64,000 nucleotides of DNA from Akebia trifoliata (taxonomy: Eukaryota > Streptophyta > Magnoliopsida > Ranunculales > Lardizabalaceae): NCBI GenBank assembly GCA_017979445.1, contig CM030711.1:47353560-47417559 (forward strand), written 5' to 3'. Positions 1 to 11,945 of the stretch are shown here, piece by piece (the stretch's first letter is position 1; the number at the start of each line of letters is the position of its first letter). A program made the position numbers and the translations under genes. The notes beneath the pieces are model-generated. The model worked only from the letters and a program-made list of their open reading frames with translations, did not search any database and was not told where the DNA came from.

Positions 1-59
1 AAAATCCTCAAAGCCCAATCCTTTGAACTCTATGATAAATGACAAACACTTCAATATAA

Positions 60-200
60 GGCTTTTTTAGAGAGAAAAAAGAGCACAAATGTCTACAACT
101 TCCCCTTCAAAAGTTTTCATATTCCTTTTTGTCCAAATACCATACAAGATTCCAAATGGAAGGCCTTCAAAGCAAGTGCCCACAAGATGTGTTGAGACAA
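60..200 (-). mobile_element. LINE fragment, C-terminal part of the reverse-transcriptase ORF
   Basis: Read on the minus strand, about 140 bp translates without a stop to a run containing LPFGILYGIWTKRN followed by MKTFEGE. The W-x(2)-RN-x-(K/R)-TFEG pattern is typical of the region after the reverse transcriptase in plant LINE ORF2 proteins. It ends at a stop near position 78. No target-site duplication or poly(A) tail was found, so this is an old truncated piece. Confidence 0.5.
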
Positions 201-825
201 GTTAGAACATACAAACAGGCCCAAAGTCAAAGAAAGTAGGTACCAAACTTCTTAAGAAAAATAACAATATAACAAAAGATAGTTCCCAAACTCGTTGCTT
301 ATTTGGCAGAAGTGAAAAAGTAATCAATAATAATCCATTTGCGATCAAGTTATCCATGATTAAGATTTTGTTAAAGCAAGCAACCCAAAAACCACAATCC
401 CAAACAAAAGGACTATGAAAGCTACATAGTAGAAACTATTGAGAAAGGTACTTTCCAATTCAACAAGAATAATCCTGTTTTCATTCAAAGGACTATGAGA
501 CCAACTGTCGAAGTGAGAGGGTAGGCCAGAAATCCAGTCAATCTCTTAGAAATTCAGATTTTTCCGAAACTGATGTTCCAAACAAAGCTTCCCCACCCCA
601 TCCCATACCATGAAGTCATGAACCACTAGAAAATCCTCTTTAAGAAGAGAAGTACCGCACCATTTGTCTTCCTAAAATCTAACCACACCCCTCTTGTTCA
701 TGATGTATTTAGCACCTATCAAGGTAATCCAGAGCTTGCGTTTTTTCATTAGTCGGAAGCTACTAGAAGTGGGTTGATCCTAGCTATTCAGCACGACATT
801 ACTCTCATGAAGGTCAAGAGTCAAC
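201..825. other. Gene-free stretch, probably decayed LINE sequence
   Basis: No long open frame, RNA gene or clear repeat boundary is seen. It lies between two LINE-like protein remnants on opposite strands and is probably degraded retrotransposon sequence. Confidence 0.3.
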
Positions 826-1059
826 TCCAACATTGTTGTAGATTGTTTAAATGGAGGCTGTGAGATCCCTTGGAGATTCAGAACTCTTACTAAGAAGATA
901 AAGATCCTATTGATCGAGTTCCAAATCGTTGATATCACTTTTTGTTATAGAGAGGCCAATAAAGTTGTTGACTTCTTTGCCTCCTTGCTACCCACTCCTG
1001 GATGTGTCATAATGGAACCAAATGTATTTCCCAATGATCTTGTGGACATTAGTACATAA
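826..1059 (+). mobile_element. RNase H-like domain remnant of a LINE
   Basis: The plus strand reads about 77 residues to a stop at 1057-1059, including SNIVVDCLNGG, then IPWRFRTL, then VDITFCYREANKVVDFFAS. This is the order seen in plant RVT_3-type RNase H domains (the VESDS/VV..I.G motif, PW...., then YREAN..AD.LA). The first catalytic positions are not convincing and there is no start codon, so it is a decayed fragment of a non-LTR element rather than a host RNase H gene. Confidence 0.55.
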
Positions 1060-3791
1060 CCTTTTTGGTAGGCGGTTTGCATCTTTAAAAAAAATGGCCC
1101 ACGCCGTGTATTCCCTTAAGGCAGCCATGAAATAGGATGAGGGTGTCAGGTGTTCACATTTCATCTTCATCTACAACATTGACTCGCCCATTTGAACAAA
1201 ATTATAATGAGTGTTTTGCAACCATTTTTCCATTGGGATGTGATTTCAATAGTGCATATAACCTATATATTTTCAACATTGGGACTGTTCTGGATTTGAA
1301 CAAGTAAGTTGCTATTGCTTTGAATGATTTGATCAAGTAAGTTGTAGCATAACTTCTACTATAATTTATTTCATTTTTTGGTTATGGAGATTACATGTTT
1401 CTAGAACGACAACTCATAATCATTCCTTGTGGTCATAAATTCCCTTTCCTATTTGTATGGGGTTATCATGACATTACTGGCACCACTAATACAATATATA
1501 TTAATTATTGCCGAGGGAGTGATGGAAGAGGTGTTCACACTAGAACAAGAGGTGTTCACACTCAGATTACAAGATGAAAATCACGAAAATAAATAAATAA
1601 ATTATTCTCACTGTTTTTTGGCTTTTGGCATGGCTGGCAATGTATATGTCAGTCCTGGTAATCTCCTTATGAGGATCTTGTTTACTCTATAAATGAAACA
1701 GTCAAATATGTAAATGAACAATATATTTAGAATTAAGTGGATCCAATCCATACTTAAAAGGGGGATTGTTCTAACGACATCACTCTTTATCAACTTGTTA
1801 TCAACTTGGGGTGTTAGGAGGGTGTCTTTCTGTGGTGGATTGTTCTAATGACTACTCAATTGATATATGGGTTATGGATCAAACACTACCGTGTTGGTGC
1901 AATGTTGCATGTATTATCTTAGGAAGTCACTTTAAACATTGGCAGCTTTATACAGCCAAGAGAGGAACTAAAGCAAAAGAAACCAACCAAGTAGTAGCAT
2001 CTCATACACTAAAAGAAATAGAAGAAATCCAATGTACCAAGCACATAATCTACCCTCCACCAGCCAACACTTACCTCTACTTTCTAAAACCCTAAGATCA
2101 AGTCTACACTAATTATAAAAATAAAAAAGCCCCACAAACAAGAAAGTGGACCTTTCAAAGCATAAAGGGTGCAAAGAAGTAAGGAATGGCATTAGTAAAC
2201 AGCTCACCAAAACTAAACATAAAAGAAAGCAGATTCCCTTTTGTTTTCCAAAGAAACAATAATAATCTTCTCATTTAACCATTAATTTTAACTTAAAAAA
2301 TCTTGCATTTTTCCATGATTCAAACCCAAATGAGGATCGATAGCAGAGAGAACAACAAACACAATGGTGTACAGATAAAACCCCTATAAAAGCAACAGAA
2401 TTGTTGAAGCTTCAAATTGAATACCCCTAACTCCTTCCCAAATCAGGATAAAAGGGCAGTAGCATAAATCCTTTAGAGATTTCCTCAAATGGGTATCCAC
2501 AAAAACCCTAACAGGATGTAATTCCCCTTGGATTATAGAGTAACTAAAGTGGGTAAAGGTCCTAGCACTAGAAAAACAATGCTTCCCTAATGGTTGTTGG
2601 TAGAACCCTTAGAGCATCAAATGCTGGTTTAAATCTTATGTACAGCCATAAATGCTGATTTATTATCTAATAGGTTCACTTTAACCTATTGTCTACATTA
2701 TACAATCATCAAAGTATATTTAATCTAACCCATCTTCTACTTCCAATGGCAATAAAAATGCAATATTAGAAGACAAAAATGGTCGGAAATGTAATGAAAA
2801 TGAGATTGAATGTGTTACATGGAAATGTAATGATTTCAATGCATGTATACATATACATGAATACATCTAATACTTCTCAATGCATATGTATCCCTACCAG
2901 CACATTTTTGTATCTGGGCAACTTTTTCACATAGCACCAGCATGTATATGCACATTGCCTTCCAATATTACTAATGGTTCCCTAAATGCTCTAACCATGT
3001 CTATGATGGAGGTGCGGTAACAGTGATTGGTTAGTATCATAAGACTAATCTATGAAAACAGAGTGGTAATTTAAAGTAGTTGCAAGAAATGATTTGTACA
3101 AACTTAAAATTCGAAGATGCTTATCACTGGAGCACCTGATTACTTTCTCATTTTCTCCATCATTCAAGCTTCAACATTTTAGTTCTGTTATGAGAAACAA
3201 TATGGAGGAAACAATTTCAATCTTAAGTGGCCACCAACTACTACATTGGAGGATATACCACAGCTGTTTGGAAACTTCTAACCCTATAAAAAGTGGTTTC
3301 AAATTAACTCATTCTGAGACTTTACCCCCTATAGGACAAAAACAAGAAGAATCTTTTGGTGGTGGCATCTAGTGTATGAGATGTGTTGTGATTCAAAACA
3401 AGATGGTGTTGTGCAGAACCTCTAATATGATGGCCTTGATCAAGACAAGCCCGTAAGTGCTTCTAAGTTGATTTTTTTTTTTTTTGTCCATAATAATTTC
3501 GAAAGTTCTATTCACATTATAATTAGAGGCTAAGAAGAACATAAATCACAACCACAAAAATAAAAAGTGTAGCCAACTAAGGCACATATTCATGTGTTAA
3601 GGATGGATGGTCATAAAAATGTTAATATCATACAAAAGTCTGACCTCGAAAGATTTAAATCCACAATTCGTCAAGTGCTTCGCAATTGTCTCTCCTAATT
3701 TGGTGTAGTCTTGGCTTCACATACAGGCCTTACAAGTGTTATCTCTATTGCAAGATTGACACTAACAGAAGATACCTGAGGCTGTCCATAT
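1060..3791. other. Gene-free AT-rich stretch
   Basis: Only short unrelated open frames (under 100 codons) are present, with no recognisable motif, splice-supported exon chain, RNA gene or inverted repeat boundary. Confidence 0.4.
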
Positions 3792-4345
3792 TTATAAAGC
3801 ATCACTAAACGGCCTTAACTTAAAAGAAGATGAAACAAACACAATATAATATTTGGAACCTTTTATAGAATAATGTGGGGAAGTCCAAATATCAGAGTGA
3901 ATTAATTCCAAAGGCATAGATGAAACAAAAGTGGATAAGGAAAAAGGTAAACGACTACTTTTCCCTAATGGACAAGAATCACAAAACACTTTATATTTAA
4001 GAGAGCCTCGTAAAGGTAAGGACTTACTAGATAACAAACAGTACAATATTATTGGAAACGCAAAATAAAGGTAAAATAACAATCATCATCCTGAAAAAAC
4101 TGATGAACAAATAGTAAATTGTGGGAAATTGATGGACAATGTGAAACATTGTTGAGATGGAAATTGGAAGAACAATGATTAAATTGAGTAGATACAATAT
4201 GATTAATGTCCAAACCTGCACTATTACCAACTGCAACTCGATCTGACCCATGATATTCATAATGTACAGAAATATTCACGAAATCAGACGTTATATGAGT
4301 AGAAGCATTGCTATCCGTAATCCAAGTATTATTATTTGGTTTAAG
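3792..4345 (-). mobile_element. Ty1/copia fragment: protease to integrase start, frameshifted
   Basis: Minus-strand reading from about 4345 gives WITDSNASTHIT, a decayed form of the copia protease signature (DSGA.H.T), then the usual spacer. A second frame gives CDSCPLGKSSRLPF and ELIHSDIWTSP, the GAG-pre-integrase zinc-binding tail and the first Asp region of the integrase core (LLHSD.WGP in intact elements). The parts sit in different frames, the protease Gly is replaced by Asn, and RT and RNase H are absent. It is a dead internal piece; no LTRs were identified around it. Confidence 0.7.
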
Positions 4346-5894
4346 TAGTAGTTGAGGCTATCCATATTTGGTTTAAGAATATGGAAAAATATATTAACTT
4401 AAAAGAAGAAGGAATTTTAAAAACAGGCACAATGGCCTTCAATATACAAACATATAAAATAATGAACAGAAAACAGAATCATTATAGAGGTAAGTACCAA
4501 CAGTAGGTACTTGTCAGGTCTTCAAGAACATTTCTCCTATAGTTATAGTTATTTCTCTGATATATTTTTATCGCTATTTCAGTAAACAAGTTGCAACAAA
4601 GAGATCAATATGGATCATATCAAGTTCTGGTACATAAGTGAAATAAGTGTCCTAGTGTAGTGTTTTCCAGCCCTTATCTCTGCATAGTCGAAACTATGAC
4701 ATTGTTCTATAACTAGCAGTCACCAAGTCAGTGTTTGGGAATAAGTCGGCAAGGGAAAAATACGATAAAATCGAAAACAATCATGAAAAAATCAACCTAG
4801 TGCCTACTAGGTGTTGTTCTCATATTACATAATCAAATATTAAGTTAAATTACAATAATTAATCACCATAAATTAAATTACAAGTAACCACATGTCTATA
4901 TAACACAATCAAGGTAACGATGATGAAAAGTGAAGGAATTCAGTTTAAAAGGAATATAAAAAAATAATAATAAATAAATAAAATAGAATAACAAGTGAAG
5001 GACAAATTTGCTAGAACTATGGACTGTCTACCATATTATGTATGTAAATTAATGGGATTGACACTCGATGAATCCCACTTACACTGTATTTAAAAAAAAA
5101 AAAAATTTTCTTCTGATTTTTAAATAGCGAGGAGAGGCGGAGGGATGGGACACAAGGAGGTCCATCCTACCTACACTACTTCTTAATGAAAATCAATGTA
5201 ATTGAATAATAAACACGATTGTAACGATGATGATAAAATAATTTAATTAACAATTTTTAACTGGGTAAGCAAGTAATTTAAAGAAACATTTTTTTATTTT
5301 TTTTGCTCAGTAGTAAATTAATGAAACATGTTCAGCCTTACTAATATTTAATTCACTGAAGCAATACAGAGGTAACTGAAGTCTTTATCGAAACCAGTGA
5401 GTGATGCTCGATCAACACATGCACATGTTATCAAATTGCAGGCAGGCTGGCTGTCCAAGCCCCAACAATAACTCATTGACTCATATTAATTTTGGGACCT
5501 TATCGGATCATCTTTGTAATAGTTTCTGCTATCTTACTATTGAGGAACGATTCCCTATTTGTTATATCATGTGGATCACGTTTAAATTCTTCCCCTGTAA
5601 TCTAATATAAATTAGTGAAACCATTATCTTACAAAGATAATAAGATTTTAATCATCTTTTATCTTTTCTGTTTTAATCACAAAAGTACCTAAAGGTTGAG
5701 ACTTAATTAATATACTCAAAGTTGCATTGCAATAATGTTCAACAAAACAGGCCAAAACACAAGGAAAGGAGCAGAAGAAACACAAAATACCAACTAATCA
5801 ACAATCGCAGAGATAGATCCCTCTTGAGAATCAAAACTAATCGGATTTCTAAATTATTAAATGTTTAATACTTGCTAAAAGATTATTATCTTAG
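4346..5894. other. Gene-free AT-rich stretch
   Basis: No coding or RNA feature is supported. The stretch contains A/T homopolymer runs and a short frame at 5401-5610 with no family resemblance. Confidence 0.4.
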
Positions 5895-5983
5895 GGAGGA
5901 GAGAGATAGAACAGAGAGAGCGAGAGGAGAGAGAGAGACGAGAGGAGGAGAGAGAAGAGAGAGAGAGAGAGAGAGATAGAGAG
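5895..5983. repeat. GA-rich microsatellite (imperfect)
   Basis: A purine tract of GA/GAGG units interrupted by C and T (GAGAGCGAGAGG, GAGATAGAGAG). It precedes a moderately GC-richer segment at 5990-6240 that has no supported coding frame. Confidence 0.85.
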
Positions 5984-6289
5984 CGATGATAGAGACTACC
6001 TCGAAAGCTTGTGCCGGAGAAGATGGTGTCGAACTTCGCCTGATTTCGTAATCCCTTGGATTGCTGAAGACTCTCTGTTGGGATCGAGAGAGGGATGATT
6101 GAAAATCCGAAACACTAAATCGCGAAAGAGGATCTTGTGAGCAGAGATCGAAAATTAAAAACCTAGAATCGTGAGAGACGAAATCGAATCGAGTCAGAGA
6201 TTTGAGATTCGAGGGTTTTTTTTCGAGAAGAAAATTCGAATCGGCTGTCGTTAAGGTAATAAGGTTTGAGTCTGAATGTTAATCGATAC

Positions 6290-6535
6290 AAATAATACTG
6301 CCACCATAGTTGTTTTTAACGCCACACCAATTGGTGTAGCATTAGTAAAAGTGGGTGCGGCAATAGTAACTCGAGTTGTTATTTACGGACGGATTAAGTT
6401 AGTTGTTAATAATCAATAATTATGGACGTCATTAAGGGTTAAACAACCAACAAAATCCATCGTAAATAAACAACGGTCTTAGTCCGTCGTTTTTTCTGCC
6501 ATATTTAGTCGTTTTTTCCAATTTGTGACGTAGTG
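6290..6535. mobile_element. CACTA (En/Spm-type) element end with subterminal repeats
   Basis: The right edge ends ...GTGACGTAGTG at 6535, whose reverse complement begins CACTACGTCACAAATTGG, the CACTA terminus. Inside are repeated short motifs on both strands around TTACGRMSGAT / ACGGNCTTAGTCCGTCG, as expected of CACTA subterminal arrays. The other terminus was not identified, so the element is truncated or its partner end lies in decayed sequence upstream. Confidence 0.6.
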
Positions 6536-7834
6536 CTGGTTTCTCACAATCTCCTCTTCTACATGGAAGGAGTAAACCTTCACACTTGGATATAAGAAGG
6601 TCAAGGTCACAAACCATTCTCCATAAACAAAGTGTCATTATTATTAACCAATCACGAGGAAAGCTGTAGAAAATTCTAGGAAAACAAGTTAAGGTCTTCC
6701 AAAATAAGATAAAAAACATGAACATGTCTCTAAATATAAAATATCATTCTCAACTAATCAAGTACAGAACATTAAGGAAAAAAAATCACATAAAGTCTCC
6801 TAATAAGAACAAACACTGTAACCCTTTCTTCAGAAAACATTAACTATAAATCTCACCATGAAGTCTAAAGAGAAGAAAAGCCATACCAAATCTTCCTAAA
6901 AGAACAACTAGTACAACATGTTTTGGACTGTTTGTTAGAAGACAACACTCTCAAGTCTCATCAAGCAAAATTACATGTAATACCATCACAATCATCATCA
7001 TCATCATCATATAAATATGTGCAGTTGAGTATCTCGAGGAAAAAGATCTATGACACTAGCACATGCCACCTCAAGGGGCGTATATCAGAAGGGGGGGGGG
7101 GCGTCAGAAAATCATAATTCTACAAAATTATATGTTATTTTATTTTGCACTATGAAGTTTGCTCTTGACATACAAATAAATGGAACATATATTTCTGGAA
7201 TACCTTTTATCGATTGGAGACCAATGTTTTAAATTCAAACTGAAGATTGGATAAAAAATTTCTCAAATTTATTGATCATATCCTTGTTCAATTTGGTTGA
7301 ACTGTTTTATATTTACTAAATAACTACACATATGTATGCATTTTTCTCAAATTATTCTATTTTATTTTTATAAAATATTGTACTCACAAAAAACCCATGG
7401 TTCATTAACTGAACCAATTTTATTAAAAAATCAGGTCAGACCTCGTCGAACAGCTGGTTCAATCCGGTTTGATAAAAACCAACCAACTTGGCAAGTTTTC
7501 CCGGTTTCTTAAAATAATTAGGATCCAAAACGGTATCCCGTTCCTATAATATAGGCACGTTTTCTCCATAGCATGCAACCCAATGTGTTTAAACTCCAAT
7601 AAAGAATGCCACGTAGACACCGTATGTTGTTATAGGAACGAGACACCCTTCTGGACTGCGAATCTTCTTAAAATAACAATATTTTCCCCATATTATAGCT
7701 CATGACCATTACCAATTATTTTATAAAAAAATCTTGGAATTCTTATCTTCTGATGTATTAAATTCAAGCAAAAGCATGCAAAACGTGTTCTTCTATTATA
7801 ATCCCATTTGTGAACTACACACCATATTAAACTC
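6536..7834. other. Gene-free stretch upstream of the first DUF247 gene
   Basis: No supported gene. It contains a G homopolymer near 7090-7101, a TCA trinucleotide run near 6990-7010, and AT-rich sequence. The final hundreds of bases are the likely distal promoter of the DUF247 gene at 7906. Confidence 0.4.
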
Positions 7835-7842
7835 CATAAAAA
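7835..7842 (+). promoter_or_regulatory. TATA-like box of DUF247 copy 1
   Basis: CATAAAAA lies 71 bp before the ATG in the context CTCCATAAAAACCTCACTC. The same context (C-T-A/C-TAAAAG-T/C-TCATTCTC) occurs at matching distance before copies 2 and 3, which supports a conserved core promoter. Confidence 0.55.
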
Positions 7843-7905
7843 CCTCACTCTACCAAGTCCCAAACTCTCATCAGATTCAAGTCCCTCCTCTTTGTAGACC
7901 AAAAT

Positions 7906-9591
7906 ATGTTCTCCCCTGCCCCAATCACCACCACCAAGACTTCAACTTTTAATCCCGGCTTTGACGAACACCAGTGGGTACTCCAAATCAGTCGAAGTCT
8001 CAAAGAAGAGATCAAAGATGATTATGATATCCCCGTCTGCATCTTTAATGTCCCCAAGGCCTTAATGTCCAGCAAACCCGAGGCCTATTTTCCTCAACAA
8101 GTTGCTCTAGGCCCATACCATCATTGGCATCCCGAGCTCTATGAGATGGGGAGATACAAGCTTGATTCAGCCAAGAGAGCACAAAAACAACTCCAAAGCC
8201 TCAATTTCCAACACATCGTTGAACAATTGCTGAATATGGAACTAAAGATTCGTGCTTGTTACCACAAGTACATCGATCTCAATGGCGAAACGCTTGCTTG
8301 GATGATGGCGGTTGACACATCTTTCTTACTTGAATTCCTCGAAATCTATGCTATCAGAGAAAGTAAGAACCTAACAAGAATTTCATCTAGGATGTCTTAC
8401 ATGGTCAAGCACGCGGGGATGAAATCTGTGCAAAACATGATCCTTAGGGACATCATAATGCTTGAGAATCAAATTCCTCTATTTCTATTGAGGAAGATGT
8501 TGGAATTCCAATACTCGTCATTAGAAATTGCAGATGAGATTATCTATTCGATGTTAATCGGTTTATATGATGAGCTCTCTCCATTCAAAAGGATGGAGGA
8601 CAACCCGAACATCGATGTCACAAAGCAGGCACATTTGCTAGACTTTTTGTACCACATGATTGTGCCCAAATCAGCACCACCATCCGAGATTGAGTTTGAA
8701 GAACAAACTGAACCCATCGATGACAAAGAAGGATTGTTCACTCATTCGGACCAAGTAAAACAGTTTCTTCATGAGGTATGGAATTTGCTATCCAATTTAA
8801 ACATAGGACCCATTCGATACTTAAAACAAGCCTTGGTTTCTAGACCTGTTAAATTGGTAGCAAAATTGCCTTGGAAAATCCTCACCTGTCTCCCCGGTTT
8901 TTCGATATTAATACAACCCATCCAAAATATTTTCTACTCTCAAGATAAAGAAGGTATCAAGCCAGAAAATGGAAGTTCACATTCAACCAACATCAACAAA
9001 CCTCCATTAATGGAGGAGATTTCGATCCCTTCGGTCATCCAACTAGCGAAATCTGGTGTTCGATTCTTACCCACTAATGGAAACATCACAACCGTTAGTT
9101 TTGATGAGACTACTATAACACTTTACCTCCCTACCATTAGTTTGGATGTTAATACAGATGTTATATTGAGAAATTTAGTAGCATATGAAGCATCAATTAC
9201 ATCAGGACCGTTGGTTTTTACGAGGTACACCGAATTGATGAATGGGATCATAGACACTGATGAGGATGCAAAGTTTCTAAGAGAAAAAGGGATTGTTTTG
9301 AACCGTTTGAAGAGTGATGGGGAGGTTGCAAACCTGTGGAATGGGATGAGTAAGTCACTTAGATTGACTAAAGTGCCCTTCATGGACAAAGTAATTGAAG
9401 ATGTGAACAAGTATTATAATTGTAGATGGAAGGTTAAAATGGGGAAATTTCTGATGAATTATGTGTTTGGTTCATGGCAGGTTCTCACATTTCTAGCATG
9501 TATTTTCCTCTTGTTGTTGATGCTTTTGCAATCTTTTTGCTCTGTCTATCATTGTAGTCGTATTCTACGCATTCCAACTGGTGAAATGTGA
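7906..9591 (+). CDS. DUF247 (UPF0481) family membrane protein, array copy 1
   Basis: Single-exon gene of 561 codons, the usual size for this plant family (At3g47200-like). A Ser/Thr-rich N-terminus is followed by the DUF247 opening motif CIFNVPKALMSSKPEAYFPQ (residues 45-64), then GPYHHWHPELYEM (about 68-80) and RDIIMLENQIPLFLL (about 182-196). An acidic variable linker (about 255-365) separates this from the second half with LAKSGVRFLP (near 378) and YTELMNGIIDTDEDAK (near 440). A C-terminal hydrophobic helix (about 526-548) is followed by a short tail, so a single-pass anchor at the end of the chain is likely. The ATG at 7906 is the first in frame after a leader shared with copies 2 and 3. 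No disabling change is seen. Family biochemistry is unknown; in grasses DUF247 genes are self-incompatibility determinants, but that role cannot be assumed here. Confidence 0.93.
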   Translation: MFSPAPITTTKTSTFNPGFDEHQWVLQISRSLKEEIKDDYDIPVCIFNVPKALMSSKPEAYFPQQVALGPYHHWHPELYEMGRYKLDSAKRAQKQLQSLNFQHIVEQLLNMELKIRACYHKYIDLNGETLAWMMAVDTSFLLEFLEIYAIRESKNLTRISSRMSYMVKHAGMKSVQNMILRDIIMLENQIPLFLLRKMLEFQYSSLEIADEIIYSMLIGLYDELSPFKRMEDNPNIDVTKQAHLLDFLYHMIVPKSAPPSEIEFEEQTEPIDDKEGLFTHSDQVKQFLHEVWNLLSNLNIGPIRYLKQALVSRPVKLVAKLPWKILTCLPGFSILIQPIQNIFYSQDKEGIKPENGSSHSTNINKPPLMEEISIPSVIQLAKSGVRFLPTNGNITTVSFDETTITLYLPTISLDVNTDVILRNLVAYEASITSGPLVFTRYTELMNGIIDTDEDAKFLREKGIVLNRLKSDGEVANLWNGMSKSLRLTKVPFMDKVIEDVNKYYNCRWKVKMGKFLMNYVFGSWQVLTFLACIFLLLLMLLQSFCSVYHCSRILRIPTGEM

Positions 9592-10335
9592 ATGATTCTG
9601 TGTGGTTCATCTCCTTTTGTAAGTAATATTCCAATTGTTCTCCTCCATTATTATGCATATTTTGTTATAATTGATGATCATGATTGGTAAAAAAGAAAAA
9701 GAAAGAAATTCAGTATGTTGTGGTGCCCTTAATGTTTCATGGTTCACATGGGCCGGGACATGTAATGAAGAAGTTGTATGGTTGAAATTTGTTTAGTGGG
9801 TTTGTAAATGAGGGTTGTTTAATTAATGAGATGGTTTCTTTACTTCATATAAATGGTTGATGTTGCCTTTTATTTTAATTATGGATGCTAAGTGGCTCTA
9901 TGGCATCAGATATCAACATTGTCATTTGTTTATTAATTACTATTATAATTTCTTTATTTTTTTTTTATATGGCAAAGCAAAAAATGGAACAAAGTAGTTC
10001 TTAAGGTAGTGGGTTCAAATGTGTACACGGGTACCCAATTATAAATCGAATAGAATTAGTTGTCCCATGACCTCTGTGTTGTTTGACCTTCACCTGTTCT
10101 ACAAGTGTTCTCACAACTATGTAGAATATTATGGATAATTAACATTTTACATAACAAATTAAATAAATCATAATTAGAAATAAATTCTGATTACTATATG
10201 AAAACATATAATAATTTTTCTTTCAATTTTCACGATAAAATAATTTGGTGCATCAATATACATTAGTTGGACAATGTGAGTTTGAAATCAATTTTTATCC
10301 TTGAATAAGTTGCGTGAAAGAGTAGATTGTCGGTG
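9592..10335. other. 3' flank of DUF247 copy 1
   Basis: No gene. The first ~120 bp resemble the 3' flanks of the other array members (TGATTCTGTGTGG then CATCTCCTTT). A later stretch near 9885-9990 (TAAGTGGCT, TTACTATTATAA, ATGGCAAA) recurs after copy 3 near 43395-43475, so the duplicated unit extends at least 400 bp past the stop codon. Confidence 0.55.
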
Positions 10336-10475
10336 AAGACTTTTTAATTGCCAATAAATTTTCTCACATGATCATATGTCTTGAAGAGAAAAATTGCACC
10401 AAATAAAGACTTTTTAATTGCCAATAAATTTTCTCACATGATCATATGTCTTGAAGAGAAAAATTGCACCAAATA
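10336..10475. repeat. 70-bp direct tandem duplication, two copies
   Basis: Two adjacent 70-bp units start at 10336 and 10406 with AAGACTTTTTAATTGCC and read the same by eye to their ends. Near-identity indicates a recent duplication. Confidence 0.9.
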
Positions 10476-10509
10476 AAAACAAAATAGTTAGTGCAGTCTA
10501 AATTATAAG

Positions 10510-10697
10510 AATAATGATTTTTTGACACCCCCCTCTAACATACACCCCATCAAAGAATAGTAAATCATTTGCCTAGGGATTCACAGAATCATAAATCATT
10601 TTCTTGTGTATTTCAAGGCAAATGATCTACGAATCTATGATGGGGGCGTAGGGTGTGTGTGTGTGTGTCAGAGGGGGGCTTGGGCATTAGATTATCA
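10510..10697. mobile_element. Small palindromic MITE
   Basis: Inverted ends: CACCCCCCTCTAACATACAC near 10527 faces GTGTGTGTGTCAGAGGGGGG ending at 10678, and the similarity continues outward to ATAATGATTT and its counterpart near 10690. The centre contains a second inverted pair around CAAATGATYTACGAATC. No clear target duplication could be fixed. Confidence 0.55.
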
Positions 10698-11375
10698 CGA
10701 CTCAAACAATAATATGATTTGATCTCTGTTGGGACCTAAAAGGAGTTCAATAATATAGCTTCCATTGTGGACTTTCATCGACTATTACACATTATTCATG
10801 AATTCCCACTATTAATCTGTGGTCATTTTCTTCAGCGGCAACTGTTTTTTCAAATATTTTCATACTGATTTTTGATCCCTGTGAGTTTTACACTATTACG
10901 AGAGCATTAGATAGAATGCATTATATAAATACATGGGTGTAAGGTGTGTACTAATACACCAAATCATGTTCCCATGCATTAGGATTAACATAGAGGTTAG
11001 ACTAAACAAATCAAATGCTTGAATTGGCTGGGTTGGGGTGGGGTGGGGTCTACATTGACAAATGACATGGACGTGCTTTTCTTCACTAGGTGGATAAGGA
11101 TTCCGCCAAATAATAATCCGTGCCGATAACCTTAAACACAACTTGACATTTTATATGTTTCTATTTTCTATATTTTATAATATGGTTTGTTGTAGGTTGA
11201 TTTAGACATATTCCCCCACACCACATTTTCGTGAGGATTAATGTTGGAGTGAGTTCATTGGAGGAAACCTTGACATGGTGTTGCACTCATAACCGTAGAT
11301 GCTTTTCCCCAAGAAACGAGTAAAACAACATCAACAATGATGTGTTTGTCACCACGTCAAGGTGTCCCCTGTGTT

Positions 11376-11521
11376 TCTCACTGAGGTCACTCCAACACCA
11401 CTCTTCCGTGAATATTTGAAATTCTCACCTTATAAATAAATGTGTGTCTCTCACTGAGGTCACTCCAACACCACTCTTCCGTGAATATTTGAAATTCTCA
11501 CCTTATAAATAAAAGATACTT
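11376..11521. repeat. 73-bp direct tandem duplication, two copies
   Basis: Units beginning TCTCACTGAGGTCACTCC at 11376 and 11449 are nearly identical over about 68 bp. The array abuts the left arm of the large inverted-repeat element that follows. Confidence 0.88.
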
Positions 11522-11767
11522 GCTCATTAAAAAAAATATTATTTTTTAATAATTATCAATTAATATATTATTATTTTAATAATTTTCTCAAAAGAAATCA
11601 ATACAAATGACAAACTGGTGCGACTCCAACGCTTTACACTTGACTATAGGTTTTATTTATTTATTTATGTACGTTTAATTATGGGATTGGCCAAATTTAC
11701 AATTTACTAAAAACTGTGCTAAGATAATGGATAAACATCATAATGTAACTGCTTAGGGCCTGATTGA

Positions 11768-11945
11768 TTCAGCTGCCAGAATCTGCTGTCAGCTTCTGCT
11801 ACCAGAATCTGCTGTCAGCTTCTGCTGCCAGAATCTGCTGTTAGAATCTGCTGCCAGAATCTGAAACACTGAAAAGCTTGCTTGATAGAGCTTTCTAAAA
11901 GTGCTGTGCTGTCAGAATCTGCTGTCAGAATCTGGTAATTACTGC
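11768..11945. repeat. Minisatellite of CTGCTGYCAGAATCTG-type units
   Basis: Short units (CAGAATCTGCTGTCAG and CAGCTTCTGCTGCCAG) alternate about nine times with small indels, giving a CTG-rich patch in otherwise AT-rich DNA. It lies directly inside the TTAGGGCCTGATTGATT terminus and probably belongs to the transposon end. Confidence 0.8.

Noticed and set aside
6923..7232. Overlapping short plus-strand frames near 7 kb
   Set aside because: They run through a TCA repeat and a G homopolymer and show no domain or conserved start.
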